The notes under the pieces were generated by a model. That model had not been told where the DNA came from. It did no database searches and saw nothing but the letters and a program-made list of their open reading frames with translations. From Larix kaempferi (Eukaryota > Streptophyta > Pinopsida > Pinales > Pinaceae): a stretch of 64,000 nucleotides of DNA. Location of the stretch: NCBI GenBank assembly GCA_027924585.1, contig BSBM01000779.1, positions 15,482,001 to 15,546,000 on the forward strand. Reading direction: 5' to 3'. The translations under genes were made by a program, and so were the position numbers. Shown here piece after piece: positions 1 through 12,260 of this stretch; the first letter of the stretch is position 1; the number at the start of each line of letters is the position of its first letter.

Positions 1-1127
1 CATCTATCAATTATACAAAATATATATTTATAAGTAATATTTCAACAAGTAAGGTTTTTTCCTTACAGATTCATAGCCACATTCTTTATCTAGATTGACA
101 ATCTTTAGAATTGGTGCACATGTGAGTAGTTTATTAGGAGCTGGAAACTATCCTCACATTTTTTAGTCCAATAGAATTTCACTCCCTTCTATTGTAAGGA
201 TGTCATGGGATTTGCTATTATTGAAAAATCCTCAATAAATATCTTATAGTAATATGCCAAACACATAAAATACCTTACCTTTGTCACATTTCACGGAGTA
301 GGCCATTCTTGTATGGATTTTATCTTCACGGGATCTACCATTATTCCTTCCCCTAAGATGATATGTCCCAAATACAAGAGTTTCCTTTGGTAAAAATAAC
401 ATTTGCTCAGGTTAGAGTAAAGTTGTTTTTCTCTTAATATCTGCATTGTTATCCTTAGATGTTTTTCATGTTTTTCCATCGTCTTTGAATAGATCAGTAT
501 GTCATCCATGAATACTATAATAAACTTATACAAGTATTTTTTAAAAATGCCATTCATTAAGCACATAAAATTGATTAGTGCATTTGTCAACCAAAAAGGG
601 AAAACTATGTACTCGTAGTTCCCATACCTAGTCTTGAAAGCAGTCTTGCTGATGTCTTCGTCTTTAATTCGTACTTGGTGATAACCCAACCTCAAATATA
701 TTTTATAGAAAAATTGATCTCCTCTCAATTGGTCAAATAGGTAATCAATTCTACATAGTGGATACTTGTTCTTTATTGTGGCCTTATTTAGCTGCCTCTA
801 GTCCATGTATAACCTCAAGGTACCATCCTTCTTCTTTACAAATAGGGAAGGTGCCCCCCACAATGCCACACTAGGGGGAATGTACCCTTTCTTCAACAAC
901 TCTTCATGCTACATTTGTAATTCCTTTAGATGAGGTGTGCCCATCCTGTATGGTGCTTTGGATTCTAGAGTAGCTCTTGGTACCAAATCAATTGTGAAAT
1001 CGATATCTCGTTTTAAAGGTGATCCAAGTATATCTTGGGACACATTGGCAAATTCTTGTGGCACTACACAATCTTCAATATGTAATCCTTCATCTATGGA
1101 TATTTCTTTAGTATGAACTATGTACAA
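1..1127 (-). pseudogene. gypsy reverse transcriptase and start of RNase H (broken)
   Basis: The frame at 909-1127 reads the RT N-terminus (KRDIDFTIDLVP, KAPYRM), and 291-728 carries the RT core with LGYHQVRIKDEDISKTAF and the catalytic block VFMDDILIYS. Further down, LGHIILGEGI leads towards the RNase H connection, and 1-290 still shows decayed YYKIFIEDFS-like and FYWTKKCEDSFQLL-like segments in shifted frames. The enzyme would copy the retroelement RNA in cytoplasmic virus-like particles. In-frame stops and frame changes between the segments make it nonfunctional. The DD pair of the active site is still present. Confidence 0.85.
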
Positions 1128-1551
1128 TTGGAAACCTAATATACTTTTTAATTTGCATGGTCAAGACATCACGTACGGATACGGGTCTTGGAATGCCTTT
1201 TACAAGAATTTGCTTATTATCCTCATCAAGACAAGAAATTGTCTTGTTATGGTAGTCTAGAACATATTCTATCCAATCCATCCCAATGATAATATCATAT
1301 GAGCTAAGAGGTAGGACATCCAAATTTTTTTTTGTATGAATCCCATTCATGTCAAAACAATGATCTTTGATCACTGAGGTGATCTTTCTTTTTGTACCTG
1401 TAGCTAATGGTACCGTCCTTGCTTGGGGAAGCTTTATGCTTACTAATTGACATATTTCAATCATATTAAAGTTGATATAACTATGATTATCTCCATAATC
1501 GATTAAAATTGAAATATGCACCTCAACAATCATACCATCCACCTCGATCAT
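1108..1551 (-). pseudogene. gypsy aspartic protease region
   Basis: A 147-residue open frame upstream of RT, in the position of the retroviral-type aspartic protease. The segment ILIDYGDNHSYI fits the usual LIDSGASHSFI active-site block but has Tyr where the catalytic DSG/DTG has Ser or Thr. A later YDIIIGMDWI matches the conserved flap/ILGMDWL region. The protease would cut the gag-pol polyprotein. The altered active-site triplet and the broken frames on both sides mark it as inactive. Confidence 0.75.
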
Positions 1552-2028
1552 AGTTGATTGGTGATATGCTTGTTTGTTATCTAGAGCTACATATATGTGG
1601 GTATGCTTATGGCCACATCCTCTACACTTGTAGCTTCCTAGATGTTATGAATGTTTCCCCCTTGTTATATTTTATGGGGTATTCCCGAAACAAATGCTCA
1701 CCTTCACAGCCCCAACACTTAATGGGTGGTTTTGGTCACTTTCCTGTAGTTTCAACCATCTTTGATCCACTTGGAAAATTTTTATTTTCCTAGGTAAGCA
1801 ATCAGATTTCTTTTAGCAGCAAAGAGATTGGAACCCTTCTTCCTCTAATCTTGCTTTTCCTTTAACATGTCCTTCCAATTCTTATGTATATCCATCCTTC
1901 ATGTACTCTGATTGTATAGGAAATTGGATTTTCTTATAACTTCTTCCAAAGTTCTTGGTTCATCATACGTTATTTTAACTTTGTATTATGTTGGTAATCC
2001 ACTTAGAAAACGTTGGATTTTAACCTGA

Positions 2029-2763
2029 TCATCCTAAATGAAACTTACCAACGTACCTTAGTAATTCCAAGAAACTATTTTCATATTCTTCCATAGTCAT
2101 GTTGGCCAACTTGAGTTCAAAAAACTCTTTCATTTTCCATAAGTATTTTTGCTTGAAGTATTTATGAAATTTTTTCCAAGTAATCTGTCTCTCATCTATA
2201 TGTTTTACCTGCTTCAATTTTTCCCACCACATATAAGTTTTCCCTTGGATTTTATATATAGATATCAGAGCTTCCAAGTTGTCAGAGTAGTTATTTAGTT
2301 GAAAATACTTTTTTATTTCTAGCATCTAGGATTCAACTTTTACACCTTCCTTCTCTCCATAAAAAATAGGAGGTTTTATCTTCCTGAGTTCTCCAAGCAA
2401 TTGGTCCTCATCATTCCTTTGTTTTTGGTTTCTTTATGGACATGTTTATTACCTACTCTTCATTTACACTATCGTGTAATGTTTTCCAGTTGTTCGAATA
2501 GGTGAGTGTTGACCTCTTCGATTCCTAGAAAGACTTCTTTAGTGTAGGTGCCTTTCTGAGACCCATTTTATTAAAGATTCTTTGTCCTCCCCCTTCATGA
2601 TGGATACCAAAATATCCTTTACATGATTTTTAAGGTGAACCAAGTTTTTTAATAGCTGAAGATTCACTTCATTTTGCTTTTCAAGTATATTCATTATTTT
2701 CTTATTGTGAGCTTGCATATTTTTCATTGCTCTAAGCCATTTCTGTGTCTCCAAATCTTCCAT
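2029..2763 (-). pseudogene. gypsy gag region
   Basis: Two minus-strand frames, 2539-2763 and 2029-2325. The second resembles the retrotransposon gag capsid core: an alpha-helical stretch with TYMWWEKLKQ, ITWKKFHKYFKQKYLW and MTMEEYENSFLELLRYVGKF, matching the family pattern of A..WW..L, W..F...F...Y and M...EY...F..L. The first frame is charged and could be the gag N-terminus. Gag forms the particle that packages the RNA. The frames are separated by stops. Confidence 0.7.
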
Positions 2764-2971
2764 GTTCCCATTGGATTATAATTTTCCAATATCCATTCTC
2801 ACTTCTCCAACAAGGTTGGAAAACACTTGATCATCCTCTATTTCACATTTCTTGAACCCTTGGAACATCTCAATCTAAAATTTATATTTTTTTTTTAGAA
2901 ACAAAGTATGCATAATTTTTGGCATAAATGGTTTTCCTATCGCGTTCTTTACCCAAAGGTCTGAGTGTTGT

Positions 2972-2990
2972 CAACCTACTATGATACCAA
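2972..2990 (-). promoter_or_regulatory. Primer-binding site, tRNA-Met type
   Basis: The minus strand reads TTGGTATCATAGTAGG here, close to the common plant primer site TGGTATCAGAGC that pairs with initiator tRNA-Met. It lies directly inside the LTR edge near 2995, as expected for minus-strand DNA priming. Confidence 0.7.
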
Positions 2991-2994
2991 TTTT

Positions 2995-3609
2995 TCACAC
3001 CCCTATGACATTACTAAACATTTGAATTAATAAGAATTAATCAAATCAAACAGAGTTAGCAACATTAATGTTAATAGACTTAAAATATAAGAAAACAATG
3101 TCATGCCATTATTTTTATTTCAACAAAAAAAATTATAAAAAAAAAACAAGACAACACTAGTGGTATATCATCTTGTATATTTTACAACTTATTTTAGATA
3201 TCATGTCTCTATGTTTTGTTGTCTCAAACATGAAAATGTGATTATTAAGCTAGATTTATAGTTTTTAGTGATTTTGGAGAATATATATGTGTGTGTGTGT
3301 GTGGAACTCATATGCCAATCCTGTTACGTCATACTATGATTTTGCATTTATATTCTAGCATCATTATGCATATATACACTTGATAAATGATAGCACTAGC
3401 TTTAGTATTTAAGCTTTGCTTGATAGAAGTTCGAAAGGTTTAGGAAAGGCCCATTAGAGGAACAAATAAGATCATTAGTCTTACAAAGAGATACATGTTT
3501 TAAGTAGCCTTTGAGTTTGCAAAGTGGTTTTATAACATATTGACTATGAATTCAATATGGATCGATAGTTGATGAATAAATGTGACTAATATTGATGGTT
3601 ATGACCTCA
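2995..3609 (-). repeat. Probable 5' LTR of the gypsy element
   Basis: Placed between the primer site and the point where LINE-type coding ends. In the minus strand it would start TGAGGTCATAACC, and TG at this position also gives the stop that ends the LINE frame. It contains a (TG)n tract near 3290. Without the second LTR the exact edges are inferred. Confidence 0.5.
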
Positions 3610-4900
3610 TTTTAAATATATACCAGTGTATGACAACAATGTAGTTAAAACTGCATCCAAATATATAATTTTTGTGAGCTGGGACATTGGATTAAATTTG
3701 TCACCGTGGTGCTCAATCGCAATCCTAAGTTTTTGATACAAAACCATTGAGATGAGATGCACTTGGGTGAGGAATGAATTGTGCAAGTCCTTGAAAGACA
3801 TCAATCTCTGCAATAAGGCCAATTTCTCCATTGTTCCATAAGAATTTTTAGTTGTAACGACCTTATATTTGGAAATGATTACCTTAGTAGGTTTGAGTCT
3901 TGAAAGGACATTACTCTGGGTAGCATCCTTTAGAGATATCCCAAGGCCCTCAACCACTAGAATGAAGAGGAAAGGGGAAATAAGGTTTCCCTAGAAGACC
4001 CCTGTGGAAGAGGGGAAGGTTGGGGAGGGAGATCCATTCACTAGGATGGAGAAAAATGCAGAGGAGGTTAAGGAAAGGATCCAGTTGACCCACTGATCAA
4101 CAAACTCAAATCCTAGGAGATTTTTCCTCATATAAACCCAAGAAATATTATCAAAAGCTTTAGACAAATCATGTTTAAAAATCATACCAGCTTGATTTGA
4201 GCTTTTGAGAATGTGAATTGTTTCATGAGCCACCAATATGCCGTCCAAAATTTGGAGGCCTTCCACATATCCATATTGCTCTTTGGAAATGATGTGTGGC
4301 AATATTGGTTTCATCCTATTCTCTATGACCTTCGTTATGATTTTGTAGATAAAATTGCAGAGAGCGATTGGCTGAAACTTGCTGGGGTGGACTGGGTTTT
4401 CTTTGTTCGAAACTAGTGTGAGGAAAGTGGCGTTGAGGGAAGGAAGGACCGCAAATCGCTTGCGTGATTCTTCTACAGGTTCCTAGACATCATTCTGAAT
4501 GATGTCCCAACATATATGGAAGAAGTTAGTAGTGAATCCATCAGGTCTTGGGGATATGCTGTTGGGCATGTATTTGACAACATGTGTTACTTCTTCCAGA
4601 GAAATAGGCTGCATAAGACGCTCATTCTACTCATTCGTTACCAATTGTGGAATGTGTTGTAGGATAGAATTCATTGCTTCCTCTCGATCGGTCCCATTGT
4701 CCGCGAGAATGTTGTTTTAATATGAGACTAGCTCCGCAACAATGTCCTCCTGCTTGGTGAGATTTATTCCCTCTTCTACTTGGATTCTGGTTATATGGTT
4801 ACGAGCTCTTCTTTGTATCATGGAATCATGGAAGAACTTTGAATTTATTTCCCCATCCTTGAGCCATCTAATCCTCGATTTTAGCTTCCATAGGATTTAC
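3610..4900 (-). pseudogene. LINE ORF2 reverse transcriptase (partial)
   Basis: Between about 4600 and 4400 the minus strand reads, with stops, the conserved SPRPDGF and FQPIALCNFIYKIITKVIENR blocks. The frame at 3991-4314 continues with QYGYVEGLQILDGI and FKHDLSKAFDNISW (block A, with its catalytic Asp). After a stop, GNLISPFLFILVVEGLG forms block B. The FADD block expected next is not recognisable. The frame at 3607-3957 beyond LKDA has no clear LINE match. The domain would perform target-primed reverse transcription. Confidence 0.85.
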
Positions 4901-5199
4901 TCCTGCTCCAATATTTGATTAATGGCCTATTGAAGCTCTCTTTCTTTTTGAAGGAGGTTCTCCGTGTATCTGTGGGTGATGGCTTCTTGTTGAACCTCCA
5001 TCAGATCTACTCCCAACTGTTTTCTAGCTTCAAAGATGTTGTCGAAGACCTCTTTATTCCATGTTTTGAGTTTGGCTTTTACCTATTCAAATTTTGTTGT
5101 ACATTATACATTTTGGATCCTATATTGATTGGAGCATTTGAGCGCCATCCAAATTTTTTTTCCATGAACTCTGGATGCCCTAACCAGAATTTTTTGAAT

Positions 5200-5943
5200 C
5201 GAAATGGGTGATTTTTTTCCATGATGAATTCATCAATTTCAAGGCTGATCGACCAATGGTCTGATCCTACACCCGGAAGGATAAGAGAGTCGAAGAAAAC
5301 ATATTTTCTCACCAATTTTGTTGATAGGAGGAATCTCTCCAATCTAGAGGCCACTTGGTGTCTTCCTCCCCATTTGTTGTTCCATGTAAAAGATCCATTT
5401 TTCGGTTGGACGTTGACTAAGTCCAAAGAGGCAATAAGGGGTCCAAATGTGAGGAAAGCTGAATCCAGACTACTAGTGCCACCCTTTTTTTTCCAGAGGG
5501 TTGGAAATTAGGTTAAAATATCCACCCACAACCCAGGTTGAGTCAAGGACTATATTATCCTTGATGTAAGAGAGTGAAGACATGAACTTTGTTTTCAGGG
5601 CGAGAATGGGAGGGCCATAGACATTGGTGAGGAAACCACTGAGATTCGATGAAATATTTTGAAAGGAGGAATAGACGGAGTGCGGCGTGGAGAAGAAATT
5701 GGACAAATGCACCAAAGAGGGGTCCCAGAGTATAGCTAAACCCCCATATGCACCAAAAACATCTGGGGAAACAAATTGACAATATTTCCAACAAAAAATT
5801 GAAAGGGATGATATTGTCTTTGAAGAGCATTTGGTTTCTTGGATAAAAACTATAGTTGGTTTTTCCTGGTTTATATTAGAACAAAGGGATTGTTTTTTGG
5901 ATTTCCTTCCTAATCCCTTGATATTCCAAGATAAAATATTCAT
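5200..5943 (-). pseudogene. LINE ORF2 endonuclease domain
   Basis: Starts at an ATG with MNILSWNIKGLGRK, the hallmark start of plant L1 ORF2 endonucleases (exonuclease-endonuclease-phosphatase fold). QETK carries the catalytic Glu, NVYGP follows, then VVGGYFNLI where the family has GDFN: the catalytic Asp is replaced by Tyr. After a frame change at about 5475-5430 the frame at 5079-5426 supplies SRLERFLLS and the SDHWSISLE block (SDH of the active site). The domain would nick target DNA for reverse transcription. The Asp loss and frameshift indicate it is dead. Confidence 0.9.
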
Positions 5944-5984
5944 TGAGAAACTATTAATAAGGGGGGAGGGACTGCAACTAGTCC

Positions 5985-7097
5985 AAGAGCGATCGATGAT
6001 TACCTGAAGCGATTAAGGTTTCCCCGAGTTCAACAAGTTTTTGCTGGTTCGATTTGCGCCCACGCTTTTGATCCTTCTTGGAAACTTGTGGTGGTGATGA
6101 AGCTGATTGAATGCCTAGCTTCTGATGGGATTTGTTGGATGCGTTCGATATCTATGTTGAGTGGTGACCCACTTCTTGTAGGGCTCTTTTGATGATTGGA
6201 ATGTGGGTGGTGGGGATCTCCTTGAGATCACCTCTTTTGCAAGTCTCCACAATTTTCTGCATCTCGTGATCCGAAAGATTCATCTCATCCTCTCCCTCAT
6301 TTTTGGTGGGTTCCTTTGTTTCGTCTATGATTCGATCTTTTGTTGGATCTAGTTTTCTCCTCTTGACTTGATCTGGATCTTCACCTTCCTTGCTTATAGC
6401 TGCACTACCAGGCTCGTTTTCATATGGCTAGTTTTGATCTATTTCCATCTCTTCTAGCACGGCAAAAGGATTAGGATCTTTGGATTTTGAACTGGATGGG
6501 TGCATATGTGATTTGGCTCCCCCGTTATATCGACGGGTGACTAAGGTAAATCCGTCCTACGATTTTTGTAGGTGCTCTGTCTGGGTTGGGGCTTGCTGGA
6601 CATGGGGATAGTCCTAGTATAGATGGCCATATTCATGGCACTACCGACATCTGAATGGGATATTCTCATAGTCCAAGGTTTGAACCCATTCTTCATCTCG
6701 GAAGCTTAGGAAGATCGCCTCTGGGAGGGGTTTGGCTAAACCCATATGAACACAAATCCTAGCATAGGAAGTGTAGCGGACCCCTTTGGTTATCTTTGAA
6801 CTCTTGATGAATTTACGTAGAGTATTTCCTATATTTGTTAGGGTTTCCACATCCCAGTATTCCTAGGGCAGAGAGTACAACCTTACCCACACTGGAACTT
6901 CCGTGAAATCCTCCTTTTCAGGGTAGTAGTTCTCTTTCCAGTGCCTCATAAACAAACTTGAGTTGTTGAAGAAGTATGGCCCTTGCTCTATTATTCGTTC
7001 TCGGTCCTCAGCGTTGAAAAATATAGTGTGAAGAACCCCTTTGAACCTAGCTTTAGCTCGACCTCTCCTTTTGGATTCCATTTGTGAGCGATTGTCA
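5985..7097 (-). pseudogene. LINE ORF1, DUF4283-like domain, decayed zinc knuckle and tail
   Basis: The frame at 6863-7105 contains ARFKGVLHTIFFNAEDRERI and EQGPYFFNNSSLFMRHW, then VPVWVRLYSLP, the pattern of plant DUF4283/LINE ORF1 domains (F.F..EEDR..I...GPW.F....L....W and VPVWVR...LP). It continues at 6641-6850 with FLSFRDEEWVQTLDYENIPFRCR. The next residues would be a CX2CX4HX4C knuckle, but a stop falls inside it and the last Cys is Tyr. A charged tail rich in Lys, Glu and Asp follows down to about 5985, just before ORF2. Confidence 0.8.
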
Positions 7098-9109
7098 TGT
7101 CCCAAATTTGGAATTGGGTCACAATGGCCTAATCACATTAGCCATATTCATTAGAGTTTGTAAAATTGATGTTAAGGGTCAAATAATTGCCAAGGAGGAA
7201 AATTACTAGTTTCCTAGGTTTGGGGTGGAAGCTTTGGGATTTGGAATAAGGGGGATAATAAATGATGTTTAGACATTAGAAGGGTTCAGGTATTTAATAA
7301 ATAGAGTGAATAAATAAATTCAAGAGAAATCCTAGGTGACAAATGGTTTTGGAGACATATGGAGGATGTGGGACCCACACTAGCTTGATTTTTCATAATA
7401 CATGGTATATCTCTTTTGAAAATTCGAATTAATGGGAATGTGAACACTCTTGGGTGAGTTGGTAAGTCATAACACATGTCATTGAGCATCTTAGGTCGAA
7501 TTGGGAAGGATTGGTAACCTCCATGGAAGATAAAGAGTCAAAGTGGAAGTTTGTGGACACTTGGGCTAGATTCCCTAGCCCCTATGACACCAATGATGGA
7601 GCATCTATGACAACTATGACAAATTGCAGACCTGACCTTTGAAATTTGACCACTATGACATGTCAGCCCCAAAAATAGGCTCAAGGAAGTCGAATTTGGG
7701 AGTTGGAGAAGCCAAAGAGACCCAAAATCGAATTTGGGAGAAGATGGAAGGTTGGAACTAGGAGACAAGTGGCAAATGTGGAATATTTCCTAAATGGAAA
7801 TCTATTCAATCTATTGAGAGGATTTCGACCCTTAGAAGGCTAATGTTGGTTATAAAATGTAGAAATGAAGTATGATAATGGCTTTTGATCATTTGTAGAA
7901 TTTGCAATTGCATTTGTGAAGAGGGAGAGCTAGTGGATGACTAGTTTCTTGCCTTAGCCAATTTCGAGGGTGAAAGATTCCCATCCAAGTTGGCAATTGG
8001 AAAGGCCATTCAGACCTTTCATTTGGAGCTTTAATGGAGTCTTTATTTGCAGGTGTAAGCTACAGAGCAGCTCATGATTTCTTCTATTGCAGCTCGCTCC
8101 TTCAACCATTTCCAGTTTTGATGGCATATTCTTGATCCTTGAGGGAGGGCATTTTTGGTGAGCTATTGTACTCTTTGGGGGAGCTTCTAATGCCCCATTT
8201 CTTTTGTAATATGAAGTAAATACTCTGTTCTTCATCTCCAAAAAGTTTCAGGTCGAAATTCCAAGTACAAATGTATAAATCTCATTTTTAATGGAAGAAC
8301 AATGCCATTTCCCCACTACCTTGTTGTGAGCCAATGTATTGATGATGATTTCGAATGAATGGATGGTTCTCTAATATATTTGTGATAAATATACTGCCAT
8401 GGATGTATTATACAAGTTTCATGTACTGTACTTGAGCATTTGAAGCATTTTTACTCAGTTTAATTGCATTGGGAGAAGAAATAGTGCCATTTCCCCAAGG
8501 GTCGAATTGGGGATTTTTGCAGTTGAATGGGAGAGGGTGAGAACAGTTGTAATAAACCATTAATGGTGCATATGAGACCTTAATAACATACTTAACGCAT
8601 TACATACCTCTGTTCATAAATTTGAGTGGGTTTGGAGGCATTTGGGAAGCCATTTTCAGTACTTACCTTAGGGGGATTTGAACCCCAAATTACTAGTAAA
8701 ATTGCATACTTGGTCCAGAATCTTAAGAGAGTTTGCAGAGGTCTTTTGGTGGCCATATGTTATCCCTGAACATCATATTCAATTACTAATATCATTCATA
8801 AACCTTCCTTGAATATTTGAAGGCATTTGGAGTAAATTTGAGACCTAGAGACCAATACTAGTCAAAGGGAAATCACTAGTAAAGTTACCTACATTGACCA
8901 GAATTGAAAGAGTATTTGCAGAAGTATTTTAAAGGTACAAAGGAATCCCTCAAACACATATCTATGTTCTAATATCATTCATATACCTTCTCAGAATATT
9001 TGGGATCATTTGGGGCAAATTTGGGACCTAGAGATCGAAACTAGTCAAAGGTCGAACCAAGGAAAAAAGTGGAAAATTGCCATTTTGATAAAATTCCTAA
9101 CAAGGGACA
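7098..9109 (+). repeat. Solo LTR (family E) inside LINE ORF1
   Basis: 2012 bp with inverted termini TGTCCC...GGGACA. It separates two parts of one LINE ORF1, so it is an insertion. Flanking 5-mers TGTCA (7093-7097) and TTACA (9110-9114) agree at 3 of 5 positions, as an old target duplication might. A TATAAAA at 7851 suggests plus-strand orientation. Between about 8600 and 9060 it carries diverged tandem repeats with motifs such as ATATCATTCATA, CATTTGG and GACCTAGAGA. No internal domain or second LTR is seen. Confidence 0.7.
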
Positions 9110-9114
9110 TTACA

Positions 9115-9591
9115 ACGATCTAGCCATGTAGAGCTCTTTCATTGGGCCAAAAGCCCATGAATTTGCAGATGAGGGTGTGGTCTCCCGTATACTATTTGTA
9201 TTTGCCGATCTTATTCGAGGAGATTTCTAGACTTGGGATTGAAGTTGTTTTGGGGAGGTAGTTAGATCTGCTTTCCTTAACCCCACTTTCATTCGTGCTT
9301 GGTTGTTGGGAGGGTTCTGTCGCTGGTGCTTGAGCTTTTTTGGCGTAGTCTTCCAATGACTTCCCAGAAGAGCCCGCTTTGTCACGATCTAGGTTCTCCG
9401 CAGGGTGTTCTGCCTCCACGTGTTTGGTATCCCTTGTTTGTTGTGACTTTGGGTCTCCTGACCCTTTTCGGCCAGAGTTCCTTGCAGGTGTGATTGATGG
9501 GGTCTCCCACTTGGTTTCTTGGGCTGTAGAATGACATTTTGGAAGAGGGAGGACCCCTCCCTCCCCATTGCCCAACCATGGGATGAAACAA
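9115..9591 (-). pseudogene. LINE ORF1, N-terminal part
   Basis: An open frame from an ATG at 9575 encodes a Pro/Ser/Gln-rich, charged, low-complexity protein ending in SSNKIGKYK before a TAG. Translation past the stop continues as ...GRPHPHLQIHG..., similar to the linker before the RNA-binding domain in plant LINE ORF1 proteins, and runs to the solo LTR edge. ORF1 proteins bind the element RNA. The assignment rests on order and on continuation at 7097 after removing the LTR. Confidence 0.6.
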
Positions 9592-9660
9592 AACTAGGGT
9601 TTCCAGAAGCAGGGACGCGAGATTGCAAAGTCACACTTCTAGACTTCACAATAAACATGA

Positions 9661-10641
9661 ATTTAATATAACAATTTCAATTGACACATAATTTCCAGAA
9701 TACTTATTTGTTAATGGATGTACTTGAGGAAATAGTTCCATAGTGTTGATGACAATTTTTGTCACCAACAATACAAAGCCAACAAAGAGTTTCCAGGCTA
9801 TCCTACATATAAAAAGTTTATGCTAAAATGCCTACTGAGTCTTTGCCTCCAATTGTTCAGTCCAAAAAAAACTAGCCTATATCTCTAGCTAGCTTGAGGT
9901 CTTTTGGGGTTTCCACTGTTAGGGAGTCTTTGGAATTCTTAATAAAATGAGTAAGCTAATTACACATGGTTGTATTTTTTATGTAAATTGGACATGACGA
10001 TATATTGGTGTGAAATTATAAATTGTTTTAGGTATTGCATGAGTAATATGCTTCAGAAAATCATTCAACAAAGTTGATGTGGAATTTCCAAATTTATTCA
10101 TTGATTAACAAGTGATTATATTTTGGGCAGAATCAGGGGAGACAATTAGATGGCTTTTAGTGCAGAACGGATCGTTTCTTTTAATATTTTCTGAGGTGTG
10201 ACAAGAAAACATTGAAGTAAAGCAATGCTGTCTGCAAGGAGTATTTTTTATGAGAGGCAGTTTTACAGTGGTGAAATTCATCCATTGACACATATAATAT
10301 ATATAAAAAGATACTTATGTGTATTAAAAGATAAAAGAACATAAAGAAATTATGTGCATTAAAAGATAAAAGAAAATAAAGAAACCATATGCATATGTGT
10401 AAAGTTTACTTAATTAAAAGTTTCATTTATTTTATTTCTCAATTGGTGACAGAAAGAGAATATCACTTGTTCACGGAGGGTTGGTTTGCTTTGCTAGTTT
10501 ATGTAAAATTTATTATTCTTTTTTATTTTTCTTCAGAAGGATTTAACATGTTGTTGATGGCATTTATTTTTCTCTTAAAAGATTTAAGATGTTAATGACA
10601 TGTGTTCCCTTAAAATTATTTGCAGGGTTGCAGGACAACGA
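9661..10641. other. AT-rich sequence without recognised features
   Basis: No protein family, RNA gene or clear repeat could be recognised. Short frames here have no supporting composition. Confidence 0.5.
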
Positions 10642-11275
10642 CATTACATAACTCTTTATTAATATTTCTTACTGCTTACTTCCATTTTTTTTTTAATCTT
10701 TTTACTTCGAATTTACCATCTTTTACATAAATAATTTTTATATTGTATTTTGGATTCTCTTTTTACATTCCTAATTTTCATGTTGACTACCACATTACAG
10801 AATTCTTTATTGATATTTCTTACTGCTCACTTGTTCCGTTTTTTTCATCTTTTTACTTCAAATTTATCATCTTTTACATAAATAATTTTTATATTATATT
10901 TTAGATTCCTCTTTTTACATTCCTGACTTTAACATATATATATTTTTGTTAAAATTCTCTTATTTTATTTTATGTAATTGTTTATTTCTTTGGTTACTGT
11001 ATTTTAATTAACTTTGTATATATCATTTTTACATAAATAAATTTTATATTGTATTTTAGATTCCTCTTTTTTACATTCTTAATTTTCAGGTTGACTTTAA
11101 CATGTATATATTTTTGTTAAAATTTTTCGTTAAAATTCTTGTTTTTATGTAATTGTTTATTTCTTTCAGGTTGACTTTAACATGTATATATTTTTGTTAA
11201 AATTCTTGTTTTTATGTAATTGTTTATTTCTTTTGTTACTGTATTTTAATTAACTTTATATATATATATGGTAAT
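10642..11275. repeat. AT-rich tandem repeat, about 151 bp plus shorter units
   Basis: The segment beginning CATTACATAACTCTTTATT at 10642 recurs at 10793 as CATTACAGAATTCTTTATT, a spacing of 151 bp. Later shorter units repeat AGGTTGACTTTAACATGTA with TTTTTGTTAAAATTCTTG and GTAATTGTTTATTTCTTT several times. The units are diverged and strongly AT-rich. Confidence 0.75.
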
Positions 11276-11780
11276 ATATTTTTTTAATTTTTTTTATAAA
11301 TAAAGTTAAACACAACACAATCATAATCATTTAAAAAAAAACACAACCATAATTATTTTAAAAGAAAACACAACCATAATTATTTTAAAAGAAAACAAAA
11401 TATATATTAATATAAATAAATAATTTCTTTAGAAAACAAAATATATATTAATATAAATAATTTCTTTGTTAATACTTTATGGTTTTTTTGAATGTAACTT
11501 TAGGATTTATCATCTTACAAAATAAAATTAACATTTCATTCTATGTTATTTCTTTTTATTTTATTTTTTAATTTATGTATATTATATTTTGTTTAAATAT
11601 TTTTTGAACAAATTAAAAAAAATCATAAAAATTAAATAATATAAAAAATAAATAAATAAAGCATTATGGAAATAATTTAAAATAGATTAGATAATTCACA
11701 TTTATTTCCATACCTTCATTTAAGACCAGCACTTTCATTTTATTAAATTATATTGTATTGTTTTAAGTGACTATAAATTA
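11276..11780. repeat. AT-rich low-complexity tract with short tandem units
   Basis: Units such as ACACAACCATAATTATTTTA and AAAACAAAATATATATTAA are repeated two to three times near 11330-11460. The rest is A/T simple sequence with no gene signal. Confidence 0.6.
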
Positions 11781-12260
11781 AGGGTGATCAATCCCCCTAT
11801 CTTGTACTAGCCACGCAAGATTCGAGGTTGTTGTGGGAAACTACTTGTTTCCGCATCAACACATAGGTGTGATTTTCCTCCAAGCCATAGACACCAACTC
11901 CTGTAGGTATAACCCCCACCAAGCTAAGAAATGAAGCAACGAAATCGAATTTGGATACTAAATCTCTCAAACACAGTATTGAATGAGCTCCATGAAACTC
12001 AACCAACTCCGAGATATTGCATAAACCTCTTCCTTCCAGCACAACCTCACACACACCCCCTTTCTCTATAGAACAACGCCTCAAGGAGTTCAATCTTTCC
12101 AACTATATATGTGCAAGAAGAGTTCTAGTGCCAAATCTCATGGTAGTTTTGGAAATTGTTTAGAAATAAGGGCAATATTTATAGCATTCCTTAACAGGTG
12201 TTTGCAAGAAAATTAGGTGAATTATATACTCCAATCACTAACAAGAATTCACAAATAAGT
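11780..12260 (-). promoter_or_regulatory. Possible LTR or promoter remnant with TATA box
   Basis: On the minus strand a TATAAATA (12176-12183) lies about 35 bp before an ATG at 12141, which stops after a dozen codons. The same frame then stays open for about 100 codons (12102-11797) without a good ATG. The encoded residues match nothing recognisable. A TATA box plus a short open leader is common in plant LTRs, but no partner LTR or TG/CA boundary was found. Confidence 0.3.

Larger units (their letters stand above)
1..3609 (-). mobile_element. Ty3/gypsy chromovirus, partial, minus strand
   Basis: Reading the minus strand from 3609 down, the order is LTR, a tRNA-Met type primer site, gag, protease, RT, then the start of the RNase H connection at the window edge. 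This is the gag-PR-RT-RH order of Ty3/gypsy elements, and the RT resembles plant chromoviruses (Del/Tekay-like). Every domain carries stops or frameshifts, so the copy is dead. The outer LTR edge near 3609 abuts LINE RT sequence, which suggests insertion into the LINE. The other half lies left of the window. Confidence 0.85.
3610..9660 (-). mobile_element. L1-type LINE, split by a solo LTR
   Basis: A plant non-LTR retrotransposon on the minus strand. ORF1 runs from about 9590 to 5985 and is interrupted by an LTR at 7098-9109. ORF2 starts at 5943 and runs to 3610, where gypsy sequence begins. The order of DUF4283-like ORF1, endonuclease, then RT is that of plant L1 elements. Many frameshifts and stops are present. 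The 3' end of ORF2 (the RT FADD block, RNase H and tail) is missing or lies beyond the gypsy insertion, outside the window. Confidence 0.85.

Noticed and set aside
3607-3957. LINE RT continuation through the FADD block
   Set aside because: Only the first dozen residues fit the LINE; the rest matches no RT block and the active-site motif is absent.
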